Of a stretch of 64,000 nt of DNA, positions 27,550-35,844 are shown piece after piece; within the stretch, counting starts at the first letter, position 1; every line of letters begins with the position of its first letter. The translations under genes and the position numbers were made by a program. Source of the stretch: Paraburkholderia lycopersici (GTDB lineage Bacteria > Pseudomonadota > Gammaproteobacteria > Burkholderiales > Burkholderiaceae); assembly GCF_900096975.1 (NCBI RefSeq), contig NZ_FMYQ01000011.1:1-64000 (forward strand), written 5' to 3'. The notes below the pieces were generated by a model. That model was given only the letters and a program-made list of their open reading frames with translations. It had not been told where the DNA came from and made no database searches.

Positions 27550-28749
27550 ATGAGCAAGAACATCGTGTTGTGTCTCGACGGCACATGGAACGGCCCCAAC
27601 TCGACGAACCGCACGGGCACCTTGACACCCACGAACGTGCAGAAGTTGTTTGAAAACCTGAAGGGCTCCGGGCCGCTCGGGCCCGACGACAACGAGCGGG
27701 AGATCGCGTTTGCCGAAGGCACCGGCGAGGCCCGGCAAGTCGCCAAATACATTCACGGCGTGGGAGACGATTCGAACGTGCTCGCGAGAATGGCCGGCGG
27801 CTCCATGGGACTCGGGCTCGTCGCGCGTATCGTGCGCGGATACACGTACCTGTCGCGCCAATATCAGCCGGGCGACCAGATCTATATTGCCGGGTTCAGC
27901 CGGGGTGCTTACACGGCGCGGGCGCTAGCCGGTTTCGTGACGCACAAGGGCTTGCTCGACTGGAAGGCCATGCAACTCGAAGCCGGCTCCGAAGCGAGCT
28001 ATAGCGCGGGACTTTCCGCCTGGCAACAATACAAGGAGACCGTGCATGCGGGCGCGCCCAATCTCCTGCATGCGCTGGCGAACAGCATCACGGCGCTGTA
28101 TGACCGCGTCGAGCTCGGGCTGCATCCGCCGCCTGCGCTACAGCTCGTCGCCGATATCCGCATCGCCGCCGTGGGAGTATGGGATACGGTGGGCGCGCTG
28201 GGCATTCCTTCCCTGCACGCGGAAGACGGCACGCTGGTGCGCCTCGACGAATTCAGGTTCTGCAACAACGACCTGAGCGAGCGGGTGGCGAACGGCTTTC
28301 AGGCGCTCGCCGTGGACGAGCAACGCGTGGACTTCACGCCCACGCTCTGGAATGCGCGCGTCGGCGTCGTTCAGGTGCTGTTTCCCGGCGCCCACGCGGA
28401 CGTGGGCGGCGGCTATGCGCCGGCGGAATCGGGGCTTTCGAACGGCGCATTGATCTGGATGACGAACCGCCTTGCATCGGCTGGCGTGCTGTTCGAGCGC
28501 ATGCCGCCGTGGCAGCCCAATGCGTGCGACGTAGCGCATCGCCCGTGGGCGGGCTCGATCTACGCGGTCGCGCCGCGGGAATTTCCTCCGGCACTGGGCC
28601 TGAGCCAGCGTGTGATACAGCGGCTCGCCGCGCAGACTGTGCCCGTGGAGGGCCTGGAGCCGGAACGTTACCGGCCCGCCAATCTTTTGAACAGCTATCT
28701 GAGGCTCGATGGTACGGGGCCGGCGCCCCACGTACAGATCGAACCTTGA
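27550..28749 (+). CDS. DUF2235 alpha/beta hydrolase (Tle1-like lipase domain)
   Basis: A 399-residue DUF2235 protein. The opening KNIVLCLDGTWNGPNSTN, the nucleophile elbow GFSRG with Ser117, Asp212 in VGVWDTVGALG and His282 in GAHADVGGGYAP form the expected Ser-Asp-His triad of this hydrolase family. T6SS Tle1 phospholipases share the domain, but many DUF2235 proteins are not effectors. No PAAR, VgrG, adaptor or immunity gene lies next to it. No signal peptide is visible, so the protein is cytoplasmic or exported by a specialised system. It converges with the gene at 28760. Confidence 0.82.
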   Translation: MSKNIVLCLDGTWNGPNSTNRTGTLTPTNVQKLFENLKGSGPLGPDDNEREIAFAEGTGEARQVAKYIHGVGDDSNVLARMAGGSMGLGLVARIVRGYTYLSRQYQPGDQIYIAGFSRGAYTARALAGFVTHKGLLDWKAMQLEAGSEASYSAGLSAWQQYKETVHAGAPNLLHALANSITALYDRVELGLHPPPALQLVADIRIAAVGVWDTVGALGIPSLHAEDGTLVRLDEFRFCNNDLSERVANGFQALAVDEQRVDFTPTLWNARVGVVQVLFPGAHADVGGGYAPAESGLSNGALIWMTNRLASAGVLFERMPPWQPNACDVAHRPWAGSIYAVAPREFPPALGLSQRVIQRLAAQTVPVEGLEPERYRPANLLNSYLRLDGTGPAPHVQIEP

Positions 28750-28759
28750 TCCATCGGCG

Positions 28760-29428
28760 TCACATGCGCTGGAACACGAAGATTCTGGCCATTGGCGCGC
28801 GGCCGCTTTGATCGACGAAATTCGTCACGGCTTCCACGCGCAGATGGTCATTCGGCGCGGGGTGGATCGTGAGCGCGACCTGGCGCACGTTGTTGCGGAA
28901 TTGCGCCGTTACCTCGCGCATGCCGCTGCCCGGCTGCGAACCCACGTTGCCGCCGATGGCTTGCGCCTGCACTTCCCCCCAGTCGCAGTTGGTGGGCCGG
29001 CATTTCGCCCATGCGCGCACGTACATGGTGGCGTCCGCGATACGAATCTGGATTTTGATGATGCCGGCCGTCGCCGGATTGCTGTTCTGCCAGTTTCCGG
29101 AGAAGTAAGCCATGTTGCTGCCGATCGTGCCTCGCGCAGGCGCTACCGGGGCAGGCACGGCCGAAGCCGGTATCGATGAACTCACGCTCGGCGCCGGTGC
29201 GGTCGTCGTTGCCACGACATCCTTTAACGGTGCCGCACCTGCCTGGGACGGCGCCGCTTCCGGCGCGGATGCAACGAGCGCCGGTGTTGCGGGCGTCGAC
29301 TTGTGGAAGAGACCCTGCTGGCCGAGAATCGCGATCAGGCCGCCAATGGCGGTAATCGCCGTTGCCGATGCGGTCAGCACGCCTGGCAGCGTGGTCCACC
29401 AGCCTTGAGTGCTTTTTTGATCGCTCAC
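28760..29428 (-). CDS. Membrane-anchored hypothetical protein
   Basis: A 222-residue protein starting at a GTG (29428) behind GGAGAG. A short polar start is followed by one hydrophobic span (ASATAITAIGGLIAILGQQGLF). An Ala/Pro/Ser-rich linker of about 70 residues then leads to a C-terminal domain of about 110 residues with two cysteines (CRPTNC) and alternating beta-like segments. The architecture suggests an inner-membrane anchor with a periplasmic domain. No family was recognised. A longer frame reaches 29491, but without a ribosome site. Confidence 0.65.
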   Translation of the reverse strand: MSDQKSTQGWWTTLPGVLTASATAITAIGGLIAILGQQGLFHKSTPATPALVASAPEAAPSQAGAAPLKDVVATTTAPAPSVSSSIPASAVPAPVAPARGTIGSNMAYFSGNWQNSNPATAGIIKIQIRIADATMYVRAWAKCRPTNCDWGEVQAQAIGGNVGSQPGSGMREVTAQFRNNVRQVALTIHPAPNDHLRVEAVTNFVDQSGRAPMARIFVFQRM

Positions 29429-29815
29429 GGATCGTCTCTCCACGGTTTGGCTGCCGAATCTACGCTGGCGGATTGCCCTGCATGGGCGCAATTAGCCGTG
29501 CACACGGGTAGCGGGCTGCCTGCCCTTAAATTAGATCAAATTTCACGAAATTCCGTCCGGGTTTTACCGCAGCAAAGATGGCGGGAAATGTCTGCTGGCG
29601 CACAGACGCCCGCGCGGCCGGATGCGCTCATTCTGCGTGGAATCTGGCTTTCGATTGCACTCGATGTCTGCCGACGGTTGAGGATAACTAACGAATTGAT
29701 CAGACCGCGCGGCACGTGCATCGATGCGTAATCAGCGTGGCGTTCGCCCGGTACCGTCTTTTTTTTCGACTCGATTTTTCATCCATGGAATCGGCAACTT
29801 GTCGAGGAGACTGTC
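29429..29815. other. Divergent intergenic region, AT-rich in part
   Basis: About 387 bases separate the membrane-anchored hypothetical protein from the peptidoglycan-binding hydrolase. Several short AT-rich stretches (29530-29570, 29680-29700, 29755-29785) contrast with the GC-rich flanks and are likely promoters for the two divergent genes. No coding frame is convincing. GAGGAGA precedes the start at 29816. Confidence 0.5.
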
Positions 29816-30634
29816 ATGATCGCAGGACCGCTGAAACAGGGAGATAGCAGCGACGACGTGAAAACGTTGCAGCAAGCGTTGACGGCGCACGGATTCAGTC
29901 CGGGCGTCGTGGACGGGCAGTTCGGGCAGGGCACCGTGGCGGCGGTGATGGCGTTCCAGAAAAGCGAGGGCCTGCTGCCCGACGGCATTGCCGGTCCTCG
30001 CACGCTGTGCGCGCTGGACCTCGCGAATTCGGACGCGTCGCCCAGCGCCATACCTGCTGTCACGGTCCAGGTCGTCAGCCAGATGTTTCCGGTCACGCCG
30101 ATAGGCAATATCAAGGCGAACCTGCCTTCGGTGCTATCGGCGCTGATCCAGTCGAGGATATCCGACAAGCCGATGGTCCTGATGGCGCTCGCGACCGTGC
30201 GCGCCGAGGTGGAATGCTTCGAGCCGATCGCCGAGGGACAGTCGCGGTTCAATACGTCGCCCAACGGACATGCCTTTGACCTTTACGACAATCGCAAGGA
30301 CCTCGGCAATCGCGGCGCGCCGGACGGCGCCAGCTTCAAGGGCAGGGGCTACGTCCAGCTAACCGGCCGCCTCAACTACCAGACCTATGGCCCGAAGCTC
30401 GCTACGCCCGTTGATCTGGTGAACGATCCCGACCGGGCTTCCGATCCCGTCGTCGCGGCGGAACTGCTGGCGCTGTTCCTTGCCGACCGGGAACTGGCGA
30501 TCAAAAAAGCACTGCTGGCGGGCAACATGGCCACGGCGCGTCAACTGGTCAATGGCGGATCCAATGGACTCGACCGGTTCGCAGACGCATATCAGCGCGG
30601 TGCGACGCTCATTCCGAACCTGGCGGCCGATTGA
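29816..30634 (+). CDS. Peptidoglycan-binding hydrolase with chitinase/lysozyme-like domain
   Basis: A 272-residue protein. Residues 1-70 are a PG_binding_1 repeat (KQGDSSDDVKTLQQALTAHG, then VVDGQFGQGTVAAVMAFQKS). The rest resembles the glycoside hydrolase 19/lysozyme-like fold (LATVRAEVECFEPIAEGQSRFN with candidate catalytic Glu, and GRGYVQLTGRLNYQ with the invariant G-R-G-h-h-Q-h-T-G pattern). It should cleave the murein glycan chain. It has no signal peptide, so it needs a holin, T6SS or lysis for access, as in phage endolysins and T6SS muramidase effectors. It lies about 1 kb from the DUF2235 gene. Confidence 0.8.
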   Translation: MIAGPLKQGDSSDDVKTLQQALTAHGFSPGVVDGQFGQGTVAAVMAFQKSEGLLPDGIAGPRTLCALDLANSDASPSAIPAVTVQVVSQMFPVTPIGNIKANLPSVLSALIQSRISDKPMVLMALATVRAEVECFEPIAEGQSRFNTSPNGHAFDLYDNRKDLGNRGAPDGASFKGRGYVQLTGRLNYQTYGPKLATPVDLVNDPDRASDPVVAAELLALFLADRELAIKKALLAGNMATARQLVNGGSNGLDRFADAYQRGATLIPNLAAD

Positions 30635-30681
30635 AAGGGCGGCAGTTCGGGCAACCACGATGCGATGACTGGCACAGGATG

Positions 30682-30716
30682 AACGCGCCATGCGCTGCAC
30701 GGGCGGATGGCGCGTT
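30682..30716. terminator. Hairpin between convergent genes
   Basis: A 10-bp perfect stem, AACGCGCCAT (30682-30691) and ATGGCGCGTT (30707-30716), with a 15-base loop. It lies between two convergent genes. No clear T-run follows, so its role as a bidirectional terminator is inferred from position. Confidence 0.4.
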
Positions 30717-30722
30717 TGTGCA

Positions 30723-30986
30723 TCAATGATGGGCGAAAAGATCGTTGCGGCCCCCATGCGACACGAGCACGCCATGGCCGGACGCACGCGCAATCGAGCT
30801 GTTCGAGGTTCCGCCGCTTTCCGTTCCGTATCCCGAACTGTCGGTGCGTGGCGTGCCTGACGATTGCGGTTCTGCCTGCTGCTGCATCGGCGCCGCCTGG
30901 CCGGGTGTTGCAGCGTTCTGGGCAAAGGCGGCGGGGGACAAAACAACACCGAGCGCCAGAACGGCGGTAGCGAATTGACGTTTCAT
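30723..30986 (-). CDS. Small exported Gly/Ser/Gln-rich protein
   Basis: An 87-residue protein. Its signal peptide (MKRQFATAVLALGVVLSPAA, cleavage after AFA) is clear. The mature part is low-complexity and polar (QNAATPGQAAPMQQQ, then SSGYGTESGGTSNSS) with a basic, His-containing end. No family was recognised; similar short proteins are abundant in Burkholderia envelopes. GGGAG precedes the ATG on the minus strand. Confidence 0.65.
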   Translation of the reverse strand: MKRQFATAVLALGVVLSPAAFAQNAATPGQAAPMQQQAEPQSSGTPRTDSSGYGTESGGTSNSSIARASGHGVLVSHGGRNDLFAHH

Positions 30987-31156
30987 GATACGGCTCCCAT
31001 CTGGAATTAAATAATCTGGAATCCTTACAAGCTGGAATGCCGCTTGCAAGGCAAACGCCGTGCGATTTCCACAACGTGTTCCCCCAGACTACGCAGCCCA
31101 CCTTAGCAATCGCTTATGCGCAGGCAATCACATGTGCGCAGCGGGAGGTATGCGGG

Positions 31157-31201
31157 GTTAAGCATTCGTTAAGCATTCGTTAAGCAAGGGGCGCTTATAG
31201 T
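31157..31201 (+). promoter_or_regulatory. Triple TTAAG direct repeat and -10 element upstream of the COG4705 gene
   Basis: GTTAAG occurs at 31157, 31168 and 31179, spaced exactly 11 bases, with CATTC between the first copies. This fits the YTTAAK-N5-YTTAAK box of PmrA/QseB-type OmpR-family response regulators. A TATAGT (31196-31201) follows 12 bases after the third TTAAG, so the third repeat occupies the -35 position, as at class II activated promoters. The gene starts at 31247 behind AAGGAG (31236-31241). Regulation by a PmrA-like regulator is inferred. Confidence 0.6.
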
Positions 31202-31246
31202 CGAAGGCTGTTTGGTTCCGCCCGTCAAGCGGCGCAAGGAGTCCCC

Positions 31247-32035
31247 ATGTCCACCCGTTCCCCGAGTTTCATCGAATACGCCGTCAGCAAGGTCCCAGAG
31301 GTGACCCTCGGCTTCTGGATCATCAAGATTGCCTGTACCACGCTTGGCGAAACCGGCGGTGACTGGGTGACGATGTCGTTGAACCTGGGCTATCTGGTCG
31401 GCTCGCTCATTTTCCTTGCGTGCTTCGTCGTGCTGGTCTCGGCGCAGATCCGCGCGCATCGCTTCTATTCGTGGCTCTACTGGGCGACCATCGTTGCGAC
31501 GACCACGCTCGGCACGACGCTTGCGGACTTCTGCGACCGCTCGCTCGGCGTCGGTTATCCCGGCGGCGTATCGATCATCCTCCTGCTGCTCGTTGCGAGC
31601 CTCGCGATCTGGTATCGCGTGGAGGGCACGGTGTCGGTCGAGAGCGTCGTGAGCGCACGCGTCGAGTGGTTTTACTGGATCACGATCCTGTTTTCGCAAA
31701 CGCTCGGCACCGCGCTCGGCGACTGGGTGGCAGGCGAGGATCGCGGCGGGTTAGGCGTGGGCTACGAAGTCGGCGCCGCGATTTTCGGCGCTGGCCTTGT
31801 CGTCGTGGGCCTGCTCTGGCTGTGGCCCCGCGTGTCGCGCACGGCGCTCTTCTGGTTCGCATTCGTGCTCACGCGGCCGCTCGGCGCGACGCTGGGCGAC
31901 CTGCTCGACAAGCCCGTCGCGGATGGCGGCCTGCATTTCAGCCGGTTTTACGCGTCCGTGCTGCTGGTGATCTTCATCGTCGGCTGCATCGTCGTGCTGC
32001 CGCAACGCGCCGCGCGGCGCGCGACCGCCGCTTGA
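31247..32035 (+). CDS. COG4705-type multi-span membrane protein with internal repeats
   Basis: A 262-residue inner-membrane protein with about eight spans. A motif recurs four times: TTLGETGGDW, TTLGTTLADF, QTLGTALGDW and PLGATLGDLLDKP. Each falls in or beside a membrane span and has conserved Gly, Thr and an acidic residue. This indicates a four-fold repeat, where the aligned Asp/Glu could line a cation path. Members are annotated as uncharacterised membrane-anchored proteins. The direct repeats upstream suggest induction by a two-component system. Confidence 0.78.
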   Translation: MSTRSPSFIEYAVSKVPEVTLGFWIIKIACTTLGETGGDWVTMSLNLGYLVGSLIFLACFVVLVSAQIRAHRFYSWLYWATIVATTTLGTTLADFCDRSLGVGYPGGVSIILLLLVASLAIWYRVEGTVSVESVVSARVEWFYWITILFSQTLGTALGDWVAGEDRGGLGVGYEVGAAIFGAGLVVVGLLWLWPRVSRTALFWFAFVLTRPLGATLGDLLDKPVADGGLHFSRFYASVLLVIFIVGCIVVLPQRAARRATAA

Positions 32036-32083
32036 GCGCCCCCGCGTTCGCCACGGCCGCAGCAGTCGCCATGCTCGTCGCAA

Positions 32084-33754
32084 TCACGGCATCGCGCACG
32101 TGAAGCTGGTTGCGTGGTTGAGATTGCCCTTGCCGAGATAGCGCGGGAACGCCGGATAACGGCACAACGGCCGCGTGCGGCCGTTGGTGGCTTGCGCGAT
32201 GTCGGTCACGAACAGCGTTTCCGGTGCGTTGCCGTTCGTGACCCAGTCGTCGAGCGCGCCGAGCAAATCCACCGACGGAATGAATACGCCGTTGCCGTGC
32301 TGGTAGCCAGGCACCATGTAGAGGCGCATGAAACTGTCCACGCGCGCTTCGCCGTAACGGTCGACGAGCGCCTGGTAATACGCGATGGTCTGGTTCGGGC
32401 TGATGACTTCGTCGGCGAGTCCCTGCAGCGTAATCAGCTTGCCGCCACGCGCGATGTAGCGCGAGACGTCGGGGTTCATCGCGCCGATCGTCGCCGATAG
32501 CGCGAAGAGGCGTTCGCGGTAGCGGCCCGGATGCATCACGTCGAAGTTCGTCGAATCGAAGGTCGGGTCGTGCGTGATGAAGTATCTGAGGTAGGCGTCG
32601 CCCTGGGCGTACAGGTAGCCATTGGGCACGAAGGCCAGTTGCGGTAGCCGCTGCGCGGAATGTGCGAGGCCCAGCATGCTCGTGAAGCGCGTGCCTTCGA
32701 AGACGTTGTAGCCGAGGTAGCTGTCCGCGTTCCAGGCGAGCGCATAGGGCAGGCGCAGGCCGTCGTCCAGGCTTTCGAGCGTCGCGAGCTGGGGCGGCGT
32801 GAGACAGTCGTCGTCGGCGCGCTGCGGCTCATCGGGCGAAGCCCGCGCCGGGCAGCGCAGCGACTCGATGATCTCCGGCTCTTTCGCGCGGCACGATTGA
32901 ACGTCGCTGATGATGGCGTCGGCGGCGCCGTCGAGCGTATCGCAGACCTGCATGACGCGCTCGTACACCTGTTCCAATAGTCGCGGCGGAAGATATCCCC
33001 CGGGCGTGCGATATTCGTGCTGGCCGACCACGACGCCGATTAAGCGGACACCCGAGAAGTTCAGCGCGGGCGAATTGGCGATCACGCCGTCGTAGTCGTC
33101 GGGATAGCGCTGGATCGCCGTGTAGCCTTCGCGGCCGCCCGTCGACCCGCCCGCGAAATACATGTGCTCCGGCGGCCGGCCATAGCCGCGCTCGATCAGT
33201 GCGAGCGCAACGTCGTGCGCCTTCTTGAGATGCGCATAGCCGAAGTTCGTCACGGCTTCTTCAAGCAGTCCGAAGTTTGCCTCCGACGACGTGCCGTTGT
33301 GGCCCGAGTCGTCGCCGAACGTTGCGTAGCCGCGTGCGAGCGGCGCGCGATCGGGCGAAAAAGGCATCGGGCCCGTTCCCGTCACGACGACTCCGCTATA
33401 GCCGCCGCCGCCGAATTGCAGCGCGCGGCCGTTCCAGCGGCTCGGCAGATTCACTTCGAAGCGGATGTCCGGGGTTCCGGCGCTTTGCGCGCGAATCACG
33501 CCGGTCAGGCGGCAGAAGTCGCCGTTGAGATTGCCGGTCGCCGTCGCGGGGATCATCGCGGCGGTCTGTACGAGCGCCCCGTTGGTCGGCAAGCCGATGC
33601 TGGCGGGCGGCAGCACCGCGCCAGCGAGATCGGTGCAATGCAGCGGCAGCGACGGGGCGCGCTGGGCGAACGCATGGACGCAAGCGACGAGACTCAGCGC
33701 GGCGAGAACGACCGCCTTGCGAAATTCGGGCGCCGGGCCGCTCCTTCGTTTCAT
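32084..33754 (-). CDS. Tannase/feruloyl esterase family protein
   Basis: A 556-residue secreted esterase. The signal peptide lies at about residues 10-30 (KAVVLAALSLVACVHAFA). The N-terminal lid strand is followed by FGGGGYSGVVVTG and GYATFGDDSGHNG, and the serine elbow is GGSTGGREG. Late motifs are LQGLADEVISPNQT with the Asp and YMVPGYQHGNG with the His of the triad. Fungal-type tannases and feruloyl esterases cleave plant phenolic esters. The ATG at 33754 overlaps the opgC stop by four bases, so the gene is translationally coupled to it. The larger open frame reaching 34873 is only a shadow of opgC. Confidence 0.85.
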   Translation of the reverse strand: MKRRSGPAPEFRKAVVLAALSLVACVHAFAQRAPSLPLHCTDLAGAVLPPASIGLPTNGALVQTAAMIPATATGNLNGDFCRLTGVIRAQSAGTPDIRFEVNLPSRWNGRALQFGGGGYSGVVVTGTGPMPFSPDRAPLARGYATFGDDSGHNGTSSEANFGLLEEAVTNFGYAHLKKAHDVALALIERGYGRPPEHMYFAGGSTGGREGYTAIQRYPDDYDGVIANSPALNFSGVRLIGVVVGQHEYRTPGGYLPPRLLEQVYERVMQVCDTLDGAADAIISDVQSCRAKEPEIIESLRCPARASPDEPQRADDDCLTPPQLATLESLDDGLRLPYALAWNADSYLGYNVFEGTRFTSMLGLAHSAQRLPQLAFVPNGYLYAQGDAYLRYFITHDPTFDSTNFDVMHPGRYRERLFALSATIGAMNPDVSRYIARGGKLITLQGLADEVISPNQTIAYYQALVDRYGEARVDSFMRLYMVPGYQHGNGVFIPSVDLLGALDDWVTNGNAPETLFVTDIAQATNGRTRPLCRYPAFPRYLGKGNLNHATSFTCAMP

Positions 33755-34860
33755 CCGCAACCGGCTCCGTTGACGGCTGCCCGCGCCCTCTGACGGCCCA
33801 GCAGGCCGCGCCAGGCTCTGGCGAGCCCGAGTGTTGCGCCGACCGCGACGATGTCGCCGGCCAGCGCCGCCGCGAATGCCGCCGCGCCGTGCAGCGCGCG
33901 TGGCGTTGCCGTATCGACGGCCACGGAGATCAGCGTGCCGCCCACGAAGCAGACGAGCCCCGTGCGCCCCACGGTCACGACCGATGGCAGACGCGCGGCG
34001 ATTCGCGCGATGGTCCCGCGATGGACGAAATACGCCGCCGCCATTGCAATGACGACGAAGTTGACGACACGCGCGAAAGCCAGATGCTGTTTCATTGGGC
34101 CAGGCAACGGTTGAGTCAGTACGAACAGTTTGATCGCGGCGAACACCGCCACCGCGGTGAACGCGAACCGCACGAGCCAGCGCGCGGTTTCGGAGGACCC
34201 GAAGCCGGGCGGCACCGGATGGAGCCGGCAGAGCATGCCGAATACGAACATCAATTGCCACGCGAACGGGTTGAACTGCCAGTTGGCGACGGTGCTCGTG
34301 CCCGAGAGCACGGCGAGCAGCGGCGCAAAGGCCCAGATCGCGAGACTGAAGGCCAGCGCCGCCAATGGCGCGCGGCGGGCGAACGGCACGGCGGCGGGCA
34401 CGCACAGCGCAAATATGACATACATCGGCAGCACGCTCGACAGATACGGCTGGCGTGCGAGGAACAGAATGCGGAACGTTTCGCGCACCGGATGCGCCGC
34501 GAACGGCGCCCAACCGCTCAAGCCGGCGGCGGGCGGGTTCAGGTGGGAGAGCGCGAGCAGCGCGCCCGAGAGCAGCGTAAGCAGGGCGGTCAGGAGATAG
34601 GCGCGGTAGATCTCCCAGCCTCGCAGCAGGAAACGTCCTCGCGCTGCGCTTACGCCGCGATGAGCGCGCACGGCCATATAGGCCGCGGCCGACGCATAGC
34701 CTCCGAGAAACACGAACACCTCGGCGGAGTCGCATAGCGCGTAAGCGTGCAGCATCACATGCGATAGCACGCTGCCGGGAATGTGATCGAGCACGATCAC
34801 GATCAGCACCACGCCGCGAAAAAAATCGACTTCGATCGAACGCCCCTGACGAGACTCCAT
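33751..34860 (-). CDS. opgC: OpgC-family inner-membrane acyltransferase-like protein
   Basis: A 369-residue protein with about ten spans. The opening RSIEVDFFRGVVLIVIVLDH, ESFVFLGGYASA-like AEVFVFLGGYASAAAYMA and NPFAWQLMFVFGMLC are the pattern of OpgC, which in enteric bacteria and rhizobia adds succinyl groups to osmoregulated periplasmic glucans. Burkholderia relatives of this family are often distant from opgGH, and none is seen here. The start is the ATG at 34860. The stop overlaps the start of the tannase gene. Confidence 0.83.
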   Translation of the reverse strand: MESRQGRSIEVDFFRGVVLIVIVLDHIPGSVLSHVMLHAYALCDSAEVFVFLGGYASAAAYMAVRAHRGVSAARGRFLLRGWEIYRAYLLTALLTLLSGALLALSHLNPPAAGLSGWAPFAAHPVRETFRILFLARQPYLSSVLPMYVIFALCVPAAVPFARRAPLAALAFSLAIWAFAPLLAVLSGTSTVANWQFNPFAWQLMFVFGMLCRLHPVPPGFGSSETARWLVRFAFTAVAVFAAIKLFVLTQPLPGPMKQHLAFARVVNFVVIAMAAAYFVHRGTIARIAARLPSVVTVGRTGLVCFVGGTLISVAVDTATPRALHGAAAFAAALAGDIVAVGATLGLARAWRGLLGRQRARAAVNGAGCG

Positions 34861-35114
34861 GTCGCCCCCGCAAACATCATCGCGGCGGCAATGCGACGCT
34901 CCGTGCCGACCGCTCGATGAAAGACCGGGCAGGCGCTCACGTCCAGTGTCTCGATGCGCGCTGCCCATGCTCATACGAGCCGGTCTCGCAGGTATCGTTC
35001 CCCGGCCCCGGCATGCCGGGCACGCCAGAGGCCCGATATGACGAGCGCGCCATCTCGCGGCCATCTGCATGCCAGCGAAAGGGGCTTCGGGCGTCTTGCG
35101 CCCAGGCGCGCTCG

Positions 35115-35591
35115 TTACTTTGCCGCCACGGCGCGCTCCAGTCCGGCGATGTCGATCTTGCGCATTTGCATCATCGCTTCCATCGCACGTTTCGCGGCGT
35201 CGCGGTCGGCGCCGGTGACGAACTCGAGCAGACGCTTCGGCGTGATCTGCCAGGAGAAGCCCCAGCGATCCTTGCACCAGCCGCAAGCCGATTCCTCTCC
35301 GCCACTGCCGACGATGGCGTTCCAGTAGTGGTCGGTCTCTTCCTGGCTATCGGTTTCCACCATGAAGCTCACTGCCTCGTTGGCCTTGACGTTCGGTCCG
35401 CCGTTCATGCCCACGAAACGCCGGCCCAGCACCGTGAAGTCGACCATCAGTTCCGCCCCCTGCCCGATGCCGGGTATGGGGGACACATGTCCCGCAGCGA
35501 CATGGCTGCCCGGAAACGTCGCGGCGTAAAACTCCGCCGCCTCGCGCGCTCTGCCTTCGTCGAACCACAGAAAAGTCACAAGCTCGGCCAT
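35115..35591 (-). CDS. VOC/PhnB-like glyoxalase-fold protein
   Basis: A 158-residue cytoplasmic protein of the 3-demethylubiquinone-methyltransferase-like (PhnB) VOC group. It shows LVTFLWFDEGRAREAAEFYA, FPGSHV, FTVLGRRFVGMNGGP and the end CGWCKDRWGFSWQITPKRLLE. The members are dimers with a metal-binding bowl; the function is unknown. GGAGGT precedes the ATG. The gene stands alone, downstream of the T6SS operon but outside its transcription unit, with 253 bases between. Confidence 0.83.
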   Translation of the reverse strand: MAELVTFLWFDEGRAREAAEFYAATFPGSHVAAGHVSPIPGIGQGAELMVDFTVLGRRFVGMNGGPNVKANEAVSFMVETDSQEETDHYWNAIVGSGGEESACGWCKDRWGFSWQITPKRLLEFVTGADRDAAKRAMEAMMQMRKIDIAGLERAVAAK

Positions 35592-35844
35592 CACGACCTC
35601 CTTTGAAGAAACACGCGCCGTTGACCGGCGCACGGCGCCCATTCTGACAAAGCAACGCCAACCGCGGGAGCTTTGTTGTCACGCGGTGTATCGAACGACT
35701 TCATAAAGGGGGCGGTTGCCGCGATGCGACACAGCCAGCCGGGCTTCTTCGAAGGCCGAGGGACGGCGTTCTGATGCAGCTTGACGGATTCATGACCAGA
35801 GAGCCCTCATCCGGCGGATTTTCGACGTTCGACGCGGCTGTCGG

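Noticed and set aside
33755..34873. Upstream extension of the tannase frame
   Set aside because: It runs through opgC in another frame and is Arg-rich. The signal peptide and the ATGA overlap fix the start at 33754.
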